Notes: generated from the letters alone by a model not told the origin. Positions 1 to 11,458 are shown, counted from the first letter of the stretch. The stretch is DNA of 64,000 nucleotides from Oceanithermus profundus DSM 14977 (GCF_000183745.1 NC_014761.1:806001-870000), one strand, 5' to 3'. Program-made: numbers and translations.

Positions 1-515
1 AGTTCTGGCGGCCGCAGCGTCCGCGCAGCTTCGTCACCTCCGGCGGACTGGGCACCATGGGGTTCGGCCTGCCCGCGGCCGTGGGGGTGCAGGTGGCCCA
101 CCCCGGGGCCACGGTGCTCAACTTCGACGGCGACGGCTCCTTCCAGATGACGCTGCAGGAGCTGGCCACCCTCGTCAAGTACCGGCTGCCCGTCAAGACC
201 GTGCTGCTCAACAACGGATACCTGGGCATGGTGCGCCAGTGGCAGGACCTGTTCAACGACAGGCGCTACGCCGAGGTGCACCTCGAGGACTCGAACCCCG
301 ACTTCGCCAAACTGGCCGAGGCCTTCGGCGTCAAGGGCTTCACGGTCGAGCGCCGCGAGGACCTGAAGGAAGCGGTGGAGGCGACGCTGGCCCACGACGG
401 ACCGGTGCTGGCCGAGTTCCGCGTCTTCCACGAGGAAGGCGTCTTCCCGATGATCCCCGCGGGCGGAAGCGCCGAGGACATGATCATCGAAAACCCCCGG
501 GAGGTGCAGTCGTGA
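1..515 (+). CDS. ilvB: Acetolactate synthase large subunit, 3' part (truncated by window start)
   Basis: This is the C-terminal third of acetohydroxyacid synthase, the thiamine-diphosphate enzyme that joins two pyruvates, or pyruvate and 2-oxobutyrate, in the first common step of valine, leucine and isoleucine synthesis. The frame is open from base 3. The fragment carries the TPP/Mg-binding GDGSF motif followed about 30 residues later by [10 protein letters not shown], which is typical of the family, and it ends with the usual acidic C-terminal tail. The 5' part lies outside the window. Its stop overlaps the GTG start of the regulatory subunit gene, so the two subunits are translationally coupled. 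Identification is secure. Confidence 0.95.
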   Translation, partial: FWRPQRPRSFVTSGGLGTMGFGLPAAVGVQVAHPGATVLNFDGDGSFQMTLQELATLVKYRLPVKTVLLNNGYLGMVRQWQDLFNDRRYAEVHLEDSNPDFAKLAEAFGVKGFTVERREDLKEAVEATLAHDGPVLAEFRVFHEEGVFPMIPAGGSAEDMIIENPREVQS

Positions 516-1020
516 GGCACATCGTGAGCGTGCTCGTCGAGGACCATCCGCGGGTGCTCACCCGCATCACCTCGCTCTTCGCCCGGCGCGGCTTCAACAT
601 CGAGTCGCTGGCGGTGGGGAAGACCCACCTGCCCGGGCTTTCCCGCATCTCGATCGTGGTGCTCGGGGACGACCGCACGATCGAACAGGTGGAGAAGCAG
701 CTGAACAAGCTGGTCGAGGTCATCAAGGTGACCGACCATACCGAACCCCACGTCGAGCGCGAGATGGCGCTGGTCAAGGTGCGCACCGAAGGCGTGGAGG
801 AGCGGCTGCAGATCAAGGAGATCGTCGAGGCCTTCCGCGCCCGTCCGGTGGACGTGGGGCGCTCGAGCTCGATCTACGAGGTGACCGGCGACCCCGGCAA
901 GATCGAGGGGTTCATCGCCGGGCTGGAACCCTACGGCGTGCTCGAGGTGATGCGCACCGGCGCGATCGCCATGAGCAGGGGCGAAGCTATACTGAAGCCC
1001 AGATTGAAAAAGGAGGCGGT

Positions 1021-1024
<4 letters not shown>
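512..1024 (+). CDS. ilvN: Acetolactate synthase small (regulatory) subunit
   Basis: A 170-residue regulatory subunit of acetohydroxyacid synthase; in this family the subunit activates the large subunit and confers feedback inhibition by valine. The N-terminal ACT domain begins at residue 1 ([17 protein letters not shown]) and contains the [12 protein letters not shown] segment. A second conserved domain follows from about residue 80. The GTG at 512 is chosen because it overlaps the ilvB stop (GTGA) and gives the normal family length; the frame remains open upstream but only as an antisense-like shadow of ilvB. The stop overlaps the ilvC ATG (ATGA). Confidence 0.95.
988..993 (+). promoter_or_regulatory. 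Possible internal -10 box for ilvC
   Basis: A TATACT hexamer lies near the 3' end of ilvN, about 28 nt before the ilvC start. It is followed by a strong ribosome-binding site (AAGGAGG, about 1010-1016). No good -35 box is seen, so this is only a candidate internal promoter that would let ilvC be made in excess over the synthase. Confidence 0.3.
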
Positions 1025-3565
<2,541 letters not shown>

Positions 3566-3572
3566 GACCGCC

Positions 3573-3803
3573 ATGCCGCCACGTTTGAGCGAGATCGAGG
3601 ACTGGGTGCTCAAGACCGAGGCGCGCCTGGGGGCCACCGTCGAGCCCGACGCCCAGCGCATCTTCGCCGCCTACCACCGGGTCCTCCGCTGCTTCGCCCG
3701 CGACCTCGACGACCCCCGCGACGCGGCGCTTTCGCGCGCGGCGGCGCTGATGCTGGTGCAGGAGCTCCTGCTGCAAAAGGAGGGGCGCAGCGGCTGTGAA
3801 TGA
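3573..3803 (+). CDS. Small unknown protein inside the branched-chain amino acid operon
   Basis: A 76-residue protein of unknown function that fits tightly between leuA (7 nt gap) and the citramalate synthase gene (8-nt overlap). It is predicted to be mostly helical and soluble: an acidic N-terminal half (LSEIEDWVLKTEARLG) and an alanine/leucine-rich C-terminal helix ending with LVQELLLQKEG. There is no signal peptide or membrane segment and I recognise no domain. The overlapping junctions argue that it is a real translated gene. A structural or regulatory role with one of the synthases is possible but unproven. Confidence 0.7.
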   Translation: MPPRLSEIEDWVLKTEARLGATVEPDAQRIFAAYHRVLRCFARDLDDPRDAALSRAAALMLVQELLLQKEGRSGCE

Positions 3804-5388
3804 GGCGAAACCGCTGGCGGGGGCGCGGATCGAGCTTCTCGACACCACCCTGCGCGACGGCACCCAGGCCGAGGGCGTGACCCTCTCGGTGCGCGACAAG
3901 ATCGCCGTGGCCGAGGCCCTGGCCGCTTTCGGCGTCGACCTGATCGAGGGCGGTTGGCCGGGGTCGAATCCGCGCGACGCCGACTTCTTCGAGGCGATGA
4001 AAGGGCGGACGCTGCCCGGCGGCGCCCGGCTGACCGCCTTCGGCGCCACCCGCCGCCGCGACCTCGCCCCCGAGGACGACCCCTCCCTGGCCGCTCTGCT
4101 GGAAGCCGAGACGCCGGTGGTGACGCTCTTCGGGAAGTCGTGGACGCTGCACGCGCGCGAGGCTTTGGGGGTGAGCCTCGAGGCCAACCTGGCGATGATT
4201 CGCGAATCGGTCGCCTTTCTGCGGGCGGCGGGGCGGCGGGTGGTCTACGACGCCGAGCACTTTTTCGACGGCTACGCCGAGGACCCCGCCTACGCCCTGG
4301 CCACGCTGGAGGCGGCCGCCGAGGGGGGCGCGGACACGCTGGTCCTCGCCGACACCAACGGCGGGCGGCTGCCCGAAGAGGTGTTCGCGGCGGCGGCGGA
4401 GGTGGTGCGGCGTTTTCCCGGGCGCACCGTGGGGGTGCACACCCACAACGACGCCGAACTGGCCGTGGCCAACAGCCTGGCGGCGCTGCGCGCCGGCGCG
4501 CGGCACCTGCAAGGCACCGTGGGCGGCTACGGCGAGCGCGCCGGCAACGCCAACCTGACGAGCCTGATCCCCACCCTGGTGCTCAAGTACGGGGCCGAGC
4601 TTAAGGCGGCGGACCGGCTGGAGGGCCTGCGCGAGCTGGCCCACTTCGTGGACGAGCGCGCCAACCAGACCCCGAACCGCCGCGCCCCCTACGTGGGCGA
4701 CGCCGCCTTCGCGCACAAGGGCGGCGTGCACGTTTCGGCGGTGCTCAAGAACCCGCGCACCTACGAACACGTCGAACCCGAGCGGGTGGGCAACCGGCGG
4801 CGCTTCTTGGTCTCCGACCTCTCGGGGCGTTCGAACCTGCTGGCCAAGCTGGCCGAGGCGGGCCTCGAGCTCGCCAAGGAGGAGGCGGGGCCGCTGCTCG
4901 AGGAGGTCAAGGCGCTCGAGCGCGACGGCTACGCCTTCGAGGGCGCGGACGCCTCGTTCTTCCTGCTGGCGCGCCGGCTGCGCGGCGCCCCCGAGCCCTT
5001 CCGCGTCGACGCCTTCCGCAGTTGGACGGGCGGGGACGCCCACGGCCGCTGGCAGGCGGAGGCCACCGTGCAGCTTACCGTTGCGGACCGTTCGGTCCAC
5101 ACCGCGGCGACGGGTCAGGGCCCCGTGGGCGCCCTCGACAACGCCCTGCGCAAGGCGCTGCTCAACTTCTTCCCCGAGCTGGAGGCGGTGGGGCTGGCCG
5201 ACTACAAGGTGCGGGTGCTGGAGGGGCAGGAGGCCGGCACGGCCAGCGTGGTCCGCGTCCTCGTCGAGATGAAGGGCTCCGAGGGGCGCTGGAGCACGGT
5301 CGGCGCCAGCGCCAACGTGATCGAGGCCTCGCTCAAGGCGCTGGGCGACGGCTACGCCTACGCGCTCGTGCGGGCGGGGCTAGCGTAG
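3796..5388 (+). CDS. cimA: Citramalate synthase (CimA type)
   Basis: A 530-residue DRE-TIM metallolyase. It starts with LLDTTLRDGTQAEGVTLS and carries the VHTHNDAELAVANS metal-binding motif and GYGERAGNANLTSL. The DGTQAEG variant and total length match the (R)-citramalate synthase branch (TIGR00977-like) rather than LeuA. These enzymes condense pyruvate with acetyl-CoA to make 2-oxobutyrate for isoleucine without threonine deaminase. The C-terminal regulatory domain, from about residue 400, would bind isoleucine. The GTG at 3796 overlaps the preceding small gene. Homocitrate synthase is the main alternative, but the operon context favours CimA. Confidence 0.85.
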   Translation: MNEAKPLAGARIELLDTTLRDGTQAEGVTLSVRDKIAVAEALAAFGVDLIEGGWPGSNPRDADFFEAMKGRTLPGGARLTAFGATRRRDLAPEDDPSLAALLEAETPVVTLFGKSWTLHAREALGVSLEANLAMIRESVAFLRAAGRRVVYDAEHFFDGYAEDPAYALATLEAAAEGGADTLVLADTNGGRLPEEVFAAAAEVVRRFPGRTVGVHTHNDAELAVANSLAALRAGARHLQGTVGGYGERAGNANLTSLIPTLVLKYGAELKAADRLEGLRELAHFVDERANQTPNRRAPYVGDAAFAHKGGVHVSAVLKNPRTYEHVEPERVGNRRRFLVSDLSGRSNLLAKLAEAGLELAKEEAGPLLEEVKALERDGYAFEGADASFFLLARRLRGAPEPFRVDAFRSWTGGDAHGRWQAEATVQLTVADRSVHTAATGQGPVGALDNALRKALLNFFPELEAVGLADYKVRVLEGQEAGTASVVRVLVEMKGSEGRWSTVGASANVIEASLKALGDGYAYALVRAGLA

Positions 5389-5565
5389 GTACCCCAACCA
5401 CTCGGGAAAGCGCTCGGACAGGTAGCGGTAGAGGGCCTCCCACGAGTCGAACTGCAGTTCCCCGCGGTCGTCTTCGCGCAGGCGGATGCGGATCGGCGCC
5501 TCGGGGGCCTTGTGGACTTCGATCTCGAACCGCCATTCTTGGGAACGAGGGTCCGGACGCTTCAT
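5380..5565 (-). CDS. Small unknown protein
   Basis: A 61-residue charged protein converging on cimA with a 9-nt overlap at the 3' ends. It has an N-terminal beta-like stretch (EWRFEIEVHKAPEAPIRIRL) and a C-terminal helix rich in aromatic residues (WEALYRYLSERFPEWLG). No domain is recognised. Support for reality comes from a TAGGCT -10-like box exactly 6 nt before the ATG, the spacing seen at many other genes in this window, and from normal-looking codon choice. Confidence 0.6.
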   Translation of the reverse strand: MKRPDPRSQEWRFEIEVHKAPEAPIRIRLREDDRGELQFDSWEALYRYLSERFPEWLGYLR

Positions 5566-5571
5566 GGCCCC

Positions 5572-5577
5572 AGCCTA
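5572..5577 (-). promoter_or_regulatory. -10 box of a leaderless small gene
   Basis: On the minus strand TAGGCT ends 6 nt before the ATG at 5565 and there is no ribosome-binding site, which is the leaderless arrangement. Confidence 0.5.
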
Positions 5578-5599
5578 GGAGGCCTGCGTCACAAGCCCG

Positions 5600-8500
5600 T
5601 CACAAGTCCGCCCCGTCGCAGACCGTGCGGTAGACGAAGGTGGCGGCCAGCCGCCGGCGCGCGGCCGGACGGAGCCCGGCGCGCAGGCGGCGCAGCTCGT
5701 CGCAGGCCTTCCGCGACCAGGGCGCGCCGCGGGCGTGAAAGCGCGCGTAGACGGCCCAGATCAGGGGCCGGTCGGGCACCCCGACCGGCCAGTCGTGGCT
5801 GGCCCGCAGCGCCTCCCCGCTGAGCCGCTGCGCCAGCCGCGTCCGCCCCGACGCCGCGGCCGCCAGCGCCGCGTAGGCGAGGCTGCGAGCCAGGTGACCG
5901 CGTTCGCCGCGGGCGCGCCAGTGCCGGGCGGCCCGCCTGAACCAGCGCAGCGCCTCCTCGTGGTCGCCGCGGCGCAGGTGCAGGTAGCCCCAGGTGTGGT
6001 AGGTGTGCCCCAGCTTGGCCTGGTCGCCGATGCGGCGCTGCACCGCGAGGGCCGTCCGCAGATCGGACTCCGCCTCGGCGAAGGATCCCAGCTCGATGGA
6101 GGCCCAGGCCCGCTCGGAACGGGCGAGGGCGGCGTCCTTTTCCAGGTGCAGTTCGTCGGCGCGCCTGACCGCGGCGTCGAAGGCGCGGTAGGCGCCGGCG
6201 TGGTCGCCGAGCTTCAGCGCCGCCAGGCCCTCGAGCTCGAGGGCGTCGAGCTCGCCCCCGTAGTCGCCCAGCCGGCGCGCCGCCCGCCGCAGCGCCCGCG
6301 CTTCGCGCAGGACCCAGGGGAACTCGCCCCGCAGCCAGCGGCCGGTGGCGCGGTCGGCGCGGATGCGCAGGGTGAGCACGCCGTCGCCCACCGCCTGGGC
6401 CTCTTCGAGGGCGCGGGCCTGGAGGGCGTCGCCGGTTTCCTTCTCCCCCAACCGGAAGTAGAGGGCGGCCAGGTTGCGCAGCGTGCGCGCGGCGCCCTGG
6501 TGATCCCCGATCTGCAGGTAGGCGTCGAGCGCCTGCTCCAGCTCCGCCAGCTGGGCTCCCGGGTCGCCGTGACGGTAGTAGATCCAGGCGAGCAGGAAGT
6601 GCGCGCGCGCCTGGCAGGCGCGGTCGCCCTCGCGCAGCGCCCGCGCCAGCCCCGCGCGCGCGGAGGCCAGGGCCCGGGGGTAGTCGCCGCGCTGCAGCAG
6701 GGCCTCGGCGATCAGGAGGCGGCTGCGGGCGCCCACGGTTTCCGCGAGCTGCTCGAGCCGCTCGCGGCCCGCCTCGTCCAGCCGGCCGAGCCGCAGGTCC
6801 AGCTCCAGCAGGTCGAGCTCGAGCTCCTGCCGCAGCCGGGGGTCGAGGGCTTCGGCGAGGTGCAGCGCCCGCAGGTAGTAGGCGCGGGCCGAAAGCGGGT
6901 CGTGGGGCGCGCGCCGCGCCGCGGCGATGAAGCCCTGGGCCGCGCGCTCCGCGAGGCCTGCCTCCTGCCAGTGCTCCGCGGCCTGGGCGTGGCGCCCTTG
7001 GGCCTCGAGCGTGCGGGCCCAGGCGCGGTGGTAGGTGCGGGCCAGCGAGGGGTTCAGCGTCTCCAGGACGAGGGCGCGCAGGTGCTCGTGGGCGGGGGCG
7101 TAGCCGTGCGCACGGTCCACGGTGAGCTGGCGCTCGCGCAATTCTTCGAGGTGCCGCGCCGCTTCCAGCTCGGGCACCCCCAGCACCTGCGCCAGGGTTT
7201 CGGGGGCGACGGGGCTGCGCGCGACGCAGACCAGCTCGAGCGTCCGCTTCAGGGGACCGTCGAGGGCGTGGAGCCGGGCCCAGAGGGTTTCGCGGATGCT
7301 GCGGGGGATGGGCAGTTCGCGGTAGTCCTCGGTCGTGCGGTCGTAAGGAGTGGACCAGCCCTCCCCGCGCAGCCGCAGCTCTCCGCGGGCGAAGAGGTGG
7401 CGCAGCGTCTCGAGGACGAAGAAGGGGTTGCCGCCGGTGGCGGAGTGCAGCCTGCGGGCGAAGAGGCGGGCGCCGTAGCGCTGATGGGCGAGCCGCTGGA
7501 TCAGTTCGTGTACCGCGGCCTCGTCGAGCGGGGGCACCTCCAGCCGCGCCAGGTCGTCCTCCAGGGGTTCCAGCCAGTCGGCAACCGGGCCCGGGGGGAT
7601 GGGGCGGCGCACGGTCAGCACCGCCTGCACGCCCGCACGGGAAGCGGCCGGCAGCAGGTAGGCGAGCAGCTCCACGGCTGCGGGGTCGGTCCACTGCAGG
7701 TCGTCCCAGACGAGCACCGGACCGGCCAGAGCCAGGAGCACCCGGCTCAGGCCCTCGAGGAAGCGGGTGCGGTCGGCGGCGCCCTGCAGCGGTCGGCCGG
7801 GGGCGGGGAGGCGGTGGGGCAGGAGGCGGCCGGCCTCGCGCAGCCAGACGGGGTCGAGTTCGGGAAGGCCCTGCAGCTCCAGGGCGCGGTCGAGCGCCCG
7901 GGCCACGCCCGCGAAGGGAAGGGCGCGGCTGGAGGCGGGGTGTTCGATGATCAGCCGCCCGCCCAGGCGCGCGAGGTGCTCGCCGGCGAGGCGCGTCTTG
8001 CCGCTGCCCGCCTCGCCGAGCAGCAGGACCGGCTGCGGGTGCAGCCGCTGGAGCTCCCGCAACAGCGCTTCGCGCCCCACCAGCGGCGGATCGGCCAGGG
8101 TCTCGGGCACCGGAGCCGCGGCCGGGCGCGCGGGGGTCTTGCGCTCGGCGAGTTCGCGGTAGAGCCGTTCGGTTTCGGGGTCGGGCTCGAGCCCCAGCTC
8201 GCGTTCGAGCCGCTCGCGGTACTGGCGGTAGAGGCGGTCCGCCTCGGGCCAGCGGCCCGAGCGCGCCAGCAGCCAGAGCAGGCGGCGGTGGGCCTCTTCG
8301 TGAAAGGCGTCCGCCTCGACGACGGTCCGCCACAGCTGCGCCGCCGGTTCGAGCCGCCCCTCCGCCTCCAGCTCGAGCGCCCTCCGCGATAAGGCCAGGA
8401 CGTAGCGGTCCGTCCAGGCCTCGCGCTCGAGCGCCAGCCAGTCCTCGAAGGCCTCGGCGCCGCTCAACGCGAAGCCGTCCATGAAGGGGCCCCGCCAAAG

Positions 8501-8839
8501 GCGCAGCGCCTCGGGCCAGGCGCCGCGCTCGAGCGCGGCGCGGAAGCGGGCCGCGTCGCTCTCGACCCCCTTCAGCCGCACGGCTTTGCGGTCGCTTTGC
8601 AGAAAGGAACCCAGCGGGCCGCGTTGGAGCCGGTAGAGCTCCTGGCGCAGCCGGTGCCGGGCCGTGGCCTCGGGGGCGTCCCAGAGCAGCGCCGCCAGGC
8701 GGCCGCGGGGCACGGCCTCTTCCTGGAGCGCCAGGAAGGCGATCAGGGCCGTTGCCCGCGCCGTGGGCAGGTGGACCCGCGCCCCACCGCACCACAGCTC
8801 GGGCGGGCCGAGCAGCAGGATCCGGCATCCGTGAGCCAC
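5600..8839 (-). CDS. SARP/BTAD-type transcriptional activator with AAA ATPase and TPR domains
   Basis: A 1079-residue putative regulator with three parts. Residues 1-90 resemble the winged-helix DNA-binding domain of SARP-like activators (RILLLGPPELW, then LAALLWDAPEATARHRLRQE). Residues about 95-235 form a bacterial transcriptional activation domain, ending ERELGLEPDPETERLYREL. An NTPase follows from about residue 250, with Walker A GEAGSGKTRLAGE and Walker B VLVWDDLQWTDP. The C-terminal 450 residues are helical repeats of TPR type. The GTG start is preceded by a TAAAAT box at 8849-8854. No target operon is evident; the neighbour downstream converges with cimA. The signal sensed is unknown. 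Confidence 0.85.
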   Translation of the reverse strand: MAHGCRILLLGPPELWCGGARVHLPTARATALIAFLALQEEAVPRGRLAALLWDAPEATARHRLRQELYRLQRGPLGSFLQSDRKAVRLKGVESDAARFRAALERGAWPEALRLWRGPFMDGFALSGAEAFEDWLALEREAWTDRYVLALSRRALELEAEGRLEPAAQLWRTVVEADAFHEEAHRRLLWLLARSGRWPEADRLYRQYRERLERELGLEPDPETERLYRELAERKTPARPAAAPVPETLADPPLVGREALLRELQRLHPQPVLLLGEAGSGKTRLAGEHLARLGGRLIIEHPASSRALPFAGVARALDRALELQGLPELDPVWLREAGRLLPHRLPAPGRPLQGAADRTRFLEGLSRVLLALAGPVLVWDDLQWTDPAAVELLAYLLPAASRAGVQAVLTVRRPIPPGPVADWLEPLEDDLARLEVPPLDEAAVHELIQRLAHQRYGARLFARRLHSATGGNPFFVLETLRHLFARGELRLRGEGWSTPYDRTTEDYRELPIPRSIRETLWARLHALDGPLKRTLELVCVARSPVAPETLAQVLGVPELEAARHLEELRERQLTVDRAHGYAPAHEHLRALVLETLNPSLARTYHRAWARTLEAQGRHAQAAEHWQEAGLAERAAQGFIAAARRAPHDPLSARAYYLRALHLAEALDPRLRQELELDLLELDLRLGRLDEAGRERLEQLAETVGARSRLLIAEALLQRGDYPRALASARAGLARALREGDRACQARAHFLLAWIYYRHGDPGAQLAELEQALDAYLQIGDHQGAARTLRNLAALYFRLGEKETGDALQARALEEAQAVGDGVLTLRIRADRATGRWLRGEFPWVLREARALRRAARRLGDYGGELDALELEGLAALKLGDHAGAYRAFDAAVRRADELHLEKDAALARSERAWASIELGSFAEAESDLRTALAVQRRIGDQAKLGHTYHTWGYLHLRRGDHEEALRWFRRAARHWRARGERGHLARSLAYAALAAAASGRTRLAQRLSGEALRASHDWPVGVPDRPLIWAVYARFHARGAPWSRKACDELRRLRAGLRPAARRRLAATFVYRTVCDGADL

Positions 8840-8863
8840 GTCACTTTCATTTTAGGGAGCCTC

Positions 8864-9595
8864 TTACCTTTTCGCAGGGGGCAAACGTCGCGCCCGCTCG
8901 ACCTCGATCACGAAACGCAGCAGGCGCAGCGCCCGCGGCCAGCGCTTGGGGTCGAGCCCGACGCGCAGCAGCCACTCGATCCCGAGCCGGCGCGACCAGA
9001 CCGGGGTGCGGCGGGCCTCGCCGGCGAGCACGTCGAGGGTGCCGCCCACGCCGATCATCACCGGAACCCCGAGCCGCGGCTTGTGGCGCCACAGAAAGGT
9101 CTCCTGGCGCTCGCCCATCCCCGCGAGCAGCAGGTTGGCGCCGCTGCGCGCCACCGCCTCAATCACCGGATCCGCGCGATCGAAGTAGCCGTGGTGCGTC
9201 CCCGCGACGCGGACCCCGTGCGCCTCCGCGGCGGCCGCGGCGCGTTCGGCCACCCCCGGACGGCCGCCGAGCAGGAAGACGTTGAGCTGCGGGCCCAGCT
9301 CCTCGAAGAGCCGCAGCGTGAGGTCGATGCCGGTCACCCGTTCGGCGAGGCGCAGCCCCAGCAGGCGCCGCGCGGCCCAGAGGACGCCCACGCCGTCCGG
9401 GGTCACGAGCTCCGCCTCGCGCAGCGCCCGCCGCAGTTCGGGGTCGCGGCGGCTGCGGACGACGATCTCGGGGTTGAGGGTCACCACCTGCACCGGCCGG
9501 GAGCCTTCGAGGTGCGCGCGCACCCAGGCCGCGGCCTGGGGCATCGTGACCGGGTCCAGGGGCAGGCCGAGCAGTTCGACGCGGGTGGCGTTCAT
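8864..9595 (-). CDS. WecG/TagA/CpsF family glycosyltransferase
   Basis: A 243-residue GT26-family enzyme. Members transfer N-acetylmannosamine or a similar sugar to an undecaprenyl-pyrophosphoryl-GlcNAc primer, a cytoplasmic-face step in making wall polymers. The family motif is clear: VTLNPEIVVRSRRDPELR, then LVTPDGVGVLWAAR, TGIDL, FLLGG, and LLLAGMGERQETFLWRHK. A secondary cell wall polymer for S-layer attachment is a plausible product because csaB lies 6.5 kb away; the exact sugar cannot be read from sequence. The ATG overlaps the comB stop by 4 nt, so it is co-transcribed with comB. Confidence 0.85.
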   Translation of the reverse strand: MNATRVELLGLPLDPVTMPQAAAWVRAHLEGSRPVQVVTLNPEIVVRSRRDPELRRALREAELVTPDGVGVLWAARRLLGLRLAERVTGIDLTLRLFEELGPQLNVFLLGGRPGVAERAAAAAEAHGVRVAGTHHGYFDRADPVIEAVARSGANLLLAGMGERQETFLWRHKPRLGVPVMIGVGGTLDVLAGEARRTPVWSRRLGIEWLLRVGLDPKRWPRALRLLRFVIEVERARRLPPAKR

Positions 9596-10317
9596 CGTTC
9601 CGGAACGAAGCGGTAGAGGCGGCCGAAACGGCCCCGCGCGGTGCCCCGGAGCACCGGCAGGCTGCGGTCGGCCCCCACCCAGCTGGCGACGACGAGGTCA
9701 TCGGCGAACCCCATCCCTTGCAGGAAACGGCCCGAGGCCGAGCCGACCAGCGCCTCGAGCGGGTCGGGGGCGGCGCCCAGCAGGGCGGCGCTCAGCCGCG
9801 CCGCGTCGCCGAGTTCGCAGGTCTCCCGGCCGGCGGAGAGCGCCCGCACCATCAGGCCCGCCGCCAGCGCGTCGTCGAGCGCTTCGGCGCCGCGGAAACC
9901 GGCGCAGACGAAGGTGATCTGTTCCGCGTCGAGGGTGCGCAGCCGCTCCACGAGCGCCGGGGCGTTGCGCAGCGAACCCAGCCAGACCCCCTCGCCGCGG
10001 TCGATGCGCTCCAGAGCGGCCGGCAGGTGGTCGCTGGTGTAGTAGACCCGCCGCCCCGCGACGTCCAGCCGCGCGAGGGCGGCGGGCGAGGTGCCGTGGT
10101 GGAACCCCTCGGGCGGCAGCCCCTCCTTCTCGCCCAGGAGCAGGTCGTCCGGTTGCGCGACCTCGCGCACCGCGCGGGCGTGGCGGGTCACCCAGACCTC
10201 GCGGGCGCCTCGCTCGAGCAGGAGGCCGATCGAGGTGGTGGCGCGCAGGACGTCCACGACCACGATCGGTTCGTCGCCGTAGGGGGGGTTGGGGGTCAGG
10301 TCGACGCGCAGGCGCAT
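9592..10317 (-). CDS. comB: 2-phosphosulfolactate phosphatase family protein (ComB)
   Basis: A 241-residue ComB-family phosphatase, known from archaeal coenzyme M biosynthesis, where it dephosphorylates 2-phosphosulfolactate with Mg2+. Visible family features are the N-terminal IVVVDVLRATTSIGLLLERGA segment with its Asp, LLLGEKEGLPPEGFHHGTSP, YYTSDHLPAALERI and the FVCAGFRG stretch. Coenzyme M is not expected in this bacterium, so the true substrate is uncertain; sulfolactate metabolism or an unrelated phospho-acid are possible. It precedes the glycosyltransferase gene with a 4-nt overlap. A TACAAT box lies 10 nt before the ATG (10328-10333). Confidence 0.85.
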   Translation of the reverse strand: MRLRVDLTPNPPYGDEPIVVVDVLRATTSIGLLLERGAREVWVTRHARAVREVAQPDDLLLGEKEGLPPEGFHHGTSPAALARLDVAGRRVYYTSDHLPAALERIDRGEGVWLGSLRNAPALVERLRTLDAEQITFVCAGFRGAEALDDALAAGLMVRALSAGRETCELGDAARLSAALLGAAPDPLEALVGSASGRFLQGMGFADDLVVASWVGADRSLPVLRGTARGRFGRLYRFVPER

Positions 10318-10343
10318 GTCGTTAGCGATTGTAACCGAGGGCC

Positions 10344-10868
10344 TCAGTCGCGGAGCAGCAGCGCCGGCCCTTCTTCGAGCGGGGGCAGGTCGTCGAGGCT
10401 GGCGAGGCCGAAGAGCTCGAGGAAGCGTTGGGTGGTGGCGTAGAGCCGCGGGCGGCCCACCACGGGTTTTTCGCCCACGGCCTCGACGAGGCCGCGCTCG
10501 AGCAGCCCCTCGAGCACCCCGTCCGAACTCTTCCCCCGCATCGCCTCGATCTCGGGGCGGGTGATCGGCTGGTGGTAGGCCACGATGGCCAGCACCTCGA
10601 GCGCCGCCGGGCTCAGCCGCGGAGCGCGCGGGCGCAGGACCCGCTGCACCCGGTCGACGAAGCGGGGGTGGACGATGAGCCGCCAGCCCCCCGCCACCTC
10701 TTCGAGCGCCACCCCGTAGCCGCCGTCTTCGAGAAGGCGGCCCAGCTCGCCGACGAGGCGGCGGATTTCCTCTTCGCCGCGCTCCAGCCCACGGGCCAGC
10801 TCGCGGTTCGAAAGCGGCCTGCCGGCGGCGAAGAAGACGGCCAGCAGTTCCGCCAGCGCCGCGTTCAT
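10344..10868 (-). CDS. scpB: Segregation and condensation protein B
   Basis: A 174-residue ScpB, the winged-helix kleisin-binding partner of the SMC-ScpA condensin that compacts and segregates chromosomes. The hallmark segments are LSPAALEVLAIVAYHQPITRPEIEAMRG and VGRPRLYATTQRFLELFGL. The N-terminal region (LLAVFFAAGRPLSNRELARGLE) forms the first winged helix. Its ATG overlaps the tsaC stop by 4 nt. The usual upstream partner scpA is not adjacent; it must lie elsewhere. Confidence 0.95.
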   Translation of the reverse strand: MNAALAELLAVFFAAGRPLSNRELARGLERGEEEIRRLVGELGRLLEDGGYGVALEEVAGGWRLIVHPRFVDRVQRVLRPRAPRLSPAALEVLAIVAYHQPITRPEIEAMRGKSSDGVLEGLLERGLVEAVGEKPVVGRPRLYATTQRFLELFGLASLDDLPPLEEGPALLLRD

Positions 10869-11458
10869 GCCCCCTCCAGCAGCCGGCGCACGTCCGCCGC
10901 CGGCACCGCTCCCTCGCGCAGGATGCGCGGTACGGTCAGGTCGACCACGGTTGACGCTTCGGTGCCCCCCGCCTCGCCGGGGTGAATCCGGTCCACCCAG
11001 TCAGCGTACCGCAGGGCGTCCCGGTAGCGCAGGACCGGCGGGCGGCCGCTGGGGTTGAGGCTGGTGGCGGCGGCGTAACCCCCTGCCCGCGCGAGCAGCC
11101 GCCGCAGCTCGGGGTCGGCGGGCAGGCGCAGGCCGACCTTGCCCTCGTGCACGCAGGCTTCGGGGGCCTCGGGCCCCGCGGGAACGACCAGGGTGAGCGC
11201 CCCGGGCCAGAACGCCCGGGCGAGGCGTTCGAACGGCGCCGCGTCCCAGCCGGGGTCCAGCAGCCGGCGCGCCGCGGCCAGGTCCGCGACCAGCAGCTGC
11301 AGCGGCTTCGCGGGGTCGCGCCCCTTGACCCGGTAGATGCGGGCCAGCGCCTCGGGGCGGTCGGCCCGGGCCAGCAGGCCCCAGGTGGTGTCGGTCGGCC
11401 AGGCGAGCAGGCCGCCGCGGCGAAGGGTGTGGAGGCTGAGGTCAAACTCGGACGGCAT
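10865..11458 (-). CDS. tsaC: L-threonylcarbamoyladenylate synthase (Sua5/YrdC/TsaC)
   Basis: Makes threonylcarbamoyl-AMP from threonine, bicarbonate and ATP, the first step of the universal t6A modification at position 37 of ANN-decoding tRNAs. The 197-residue length is that of the single-domain YrdC form. Motifs: GLLAWPTDTTWGLLARA near the N terminus, RIYRVKGRDPAKPLQLLV (the KxR..SK..P-like nucleotide site), and the LNPSGRPP segment. The promoter shares its -10 region with the divergent pilC gene. Confidence 0.9.
   Translation of the reverse strand: MPSEFDLSLHTLRRGGLLAWPTDTTWGLLARADRPEALARIYRVKGRDPAKPLQLLVADLAAARRLLDPGWDAAPFERLARAFWPGALTLVVPAGPEAPEACVHEGKVGLRLPADPELRRLLARAGGYAAATSLNPSGRPPVLRYRDALRYADWVDRIHPGEAGGTEASTVVDLTVPRILREGAVPAADVRRLLEGA

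Noticed and set aside
5735-8392. An 885-codon plus-strand frame over the SARP-type regulator
   Set aside because: Antisense shadow; no motifs, compositionally biased, and it conflicts with a well-supported regulator gene on the minus strand.
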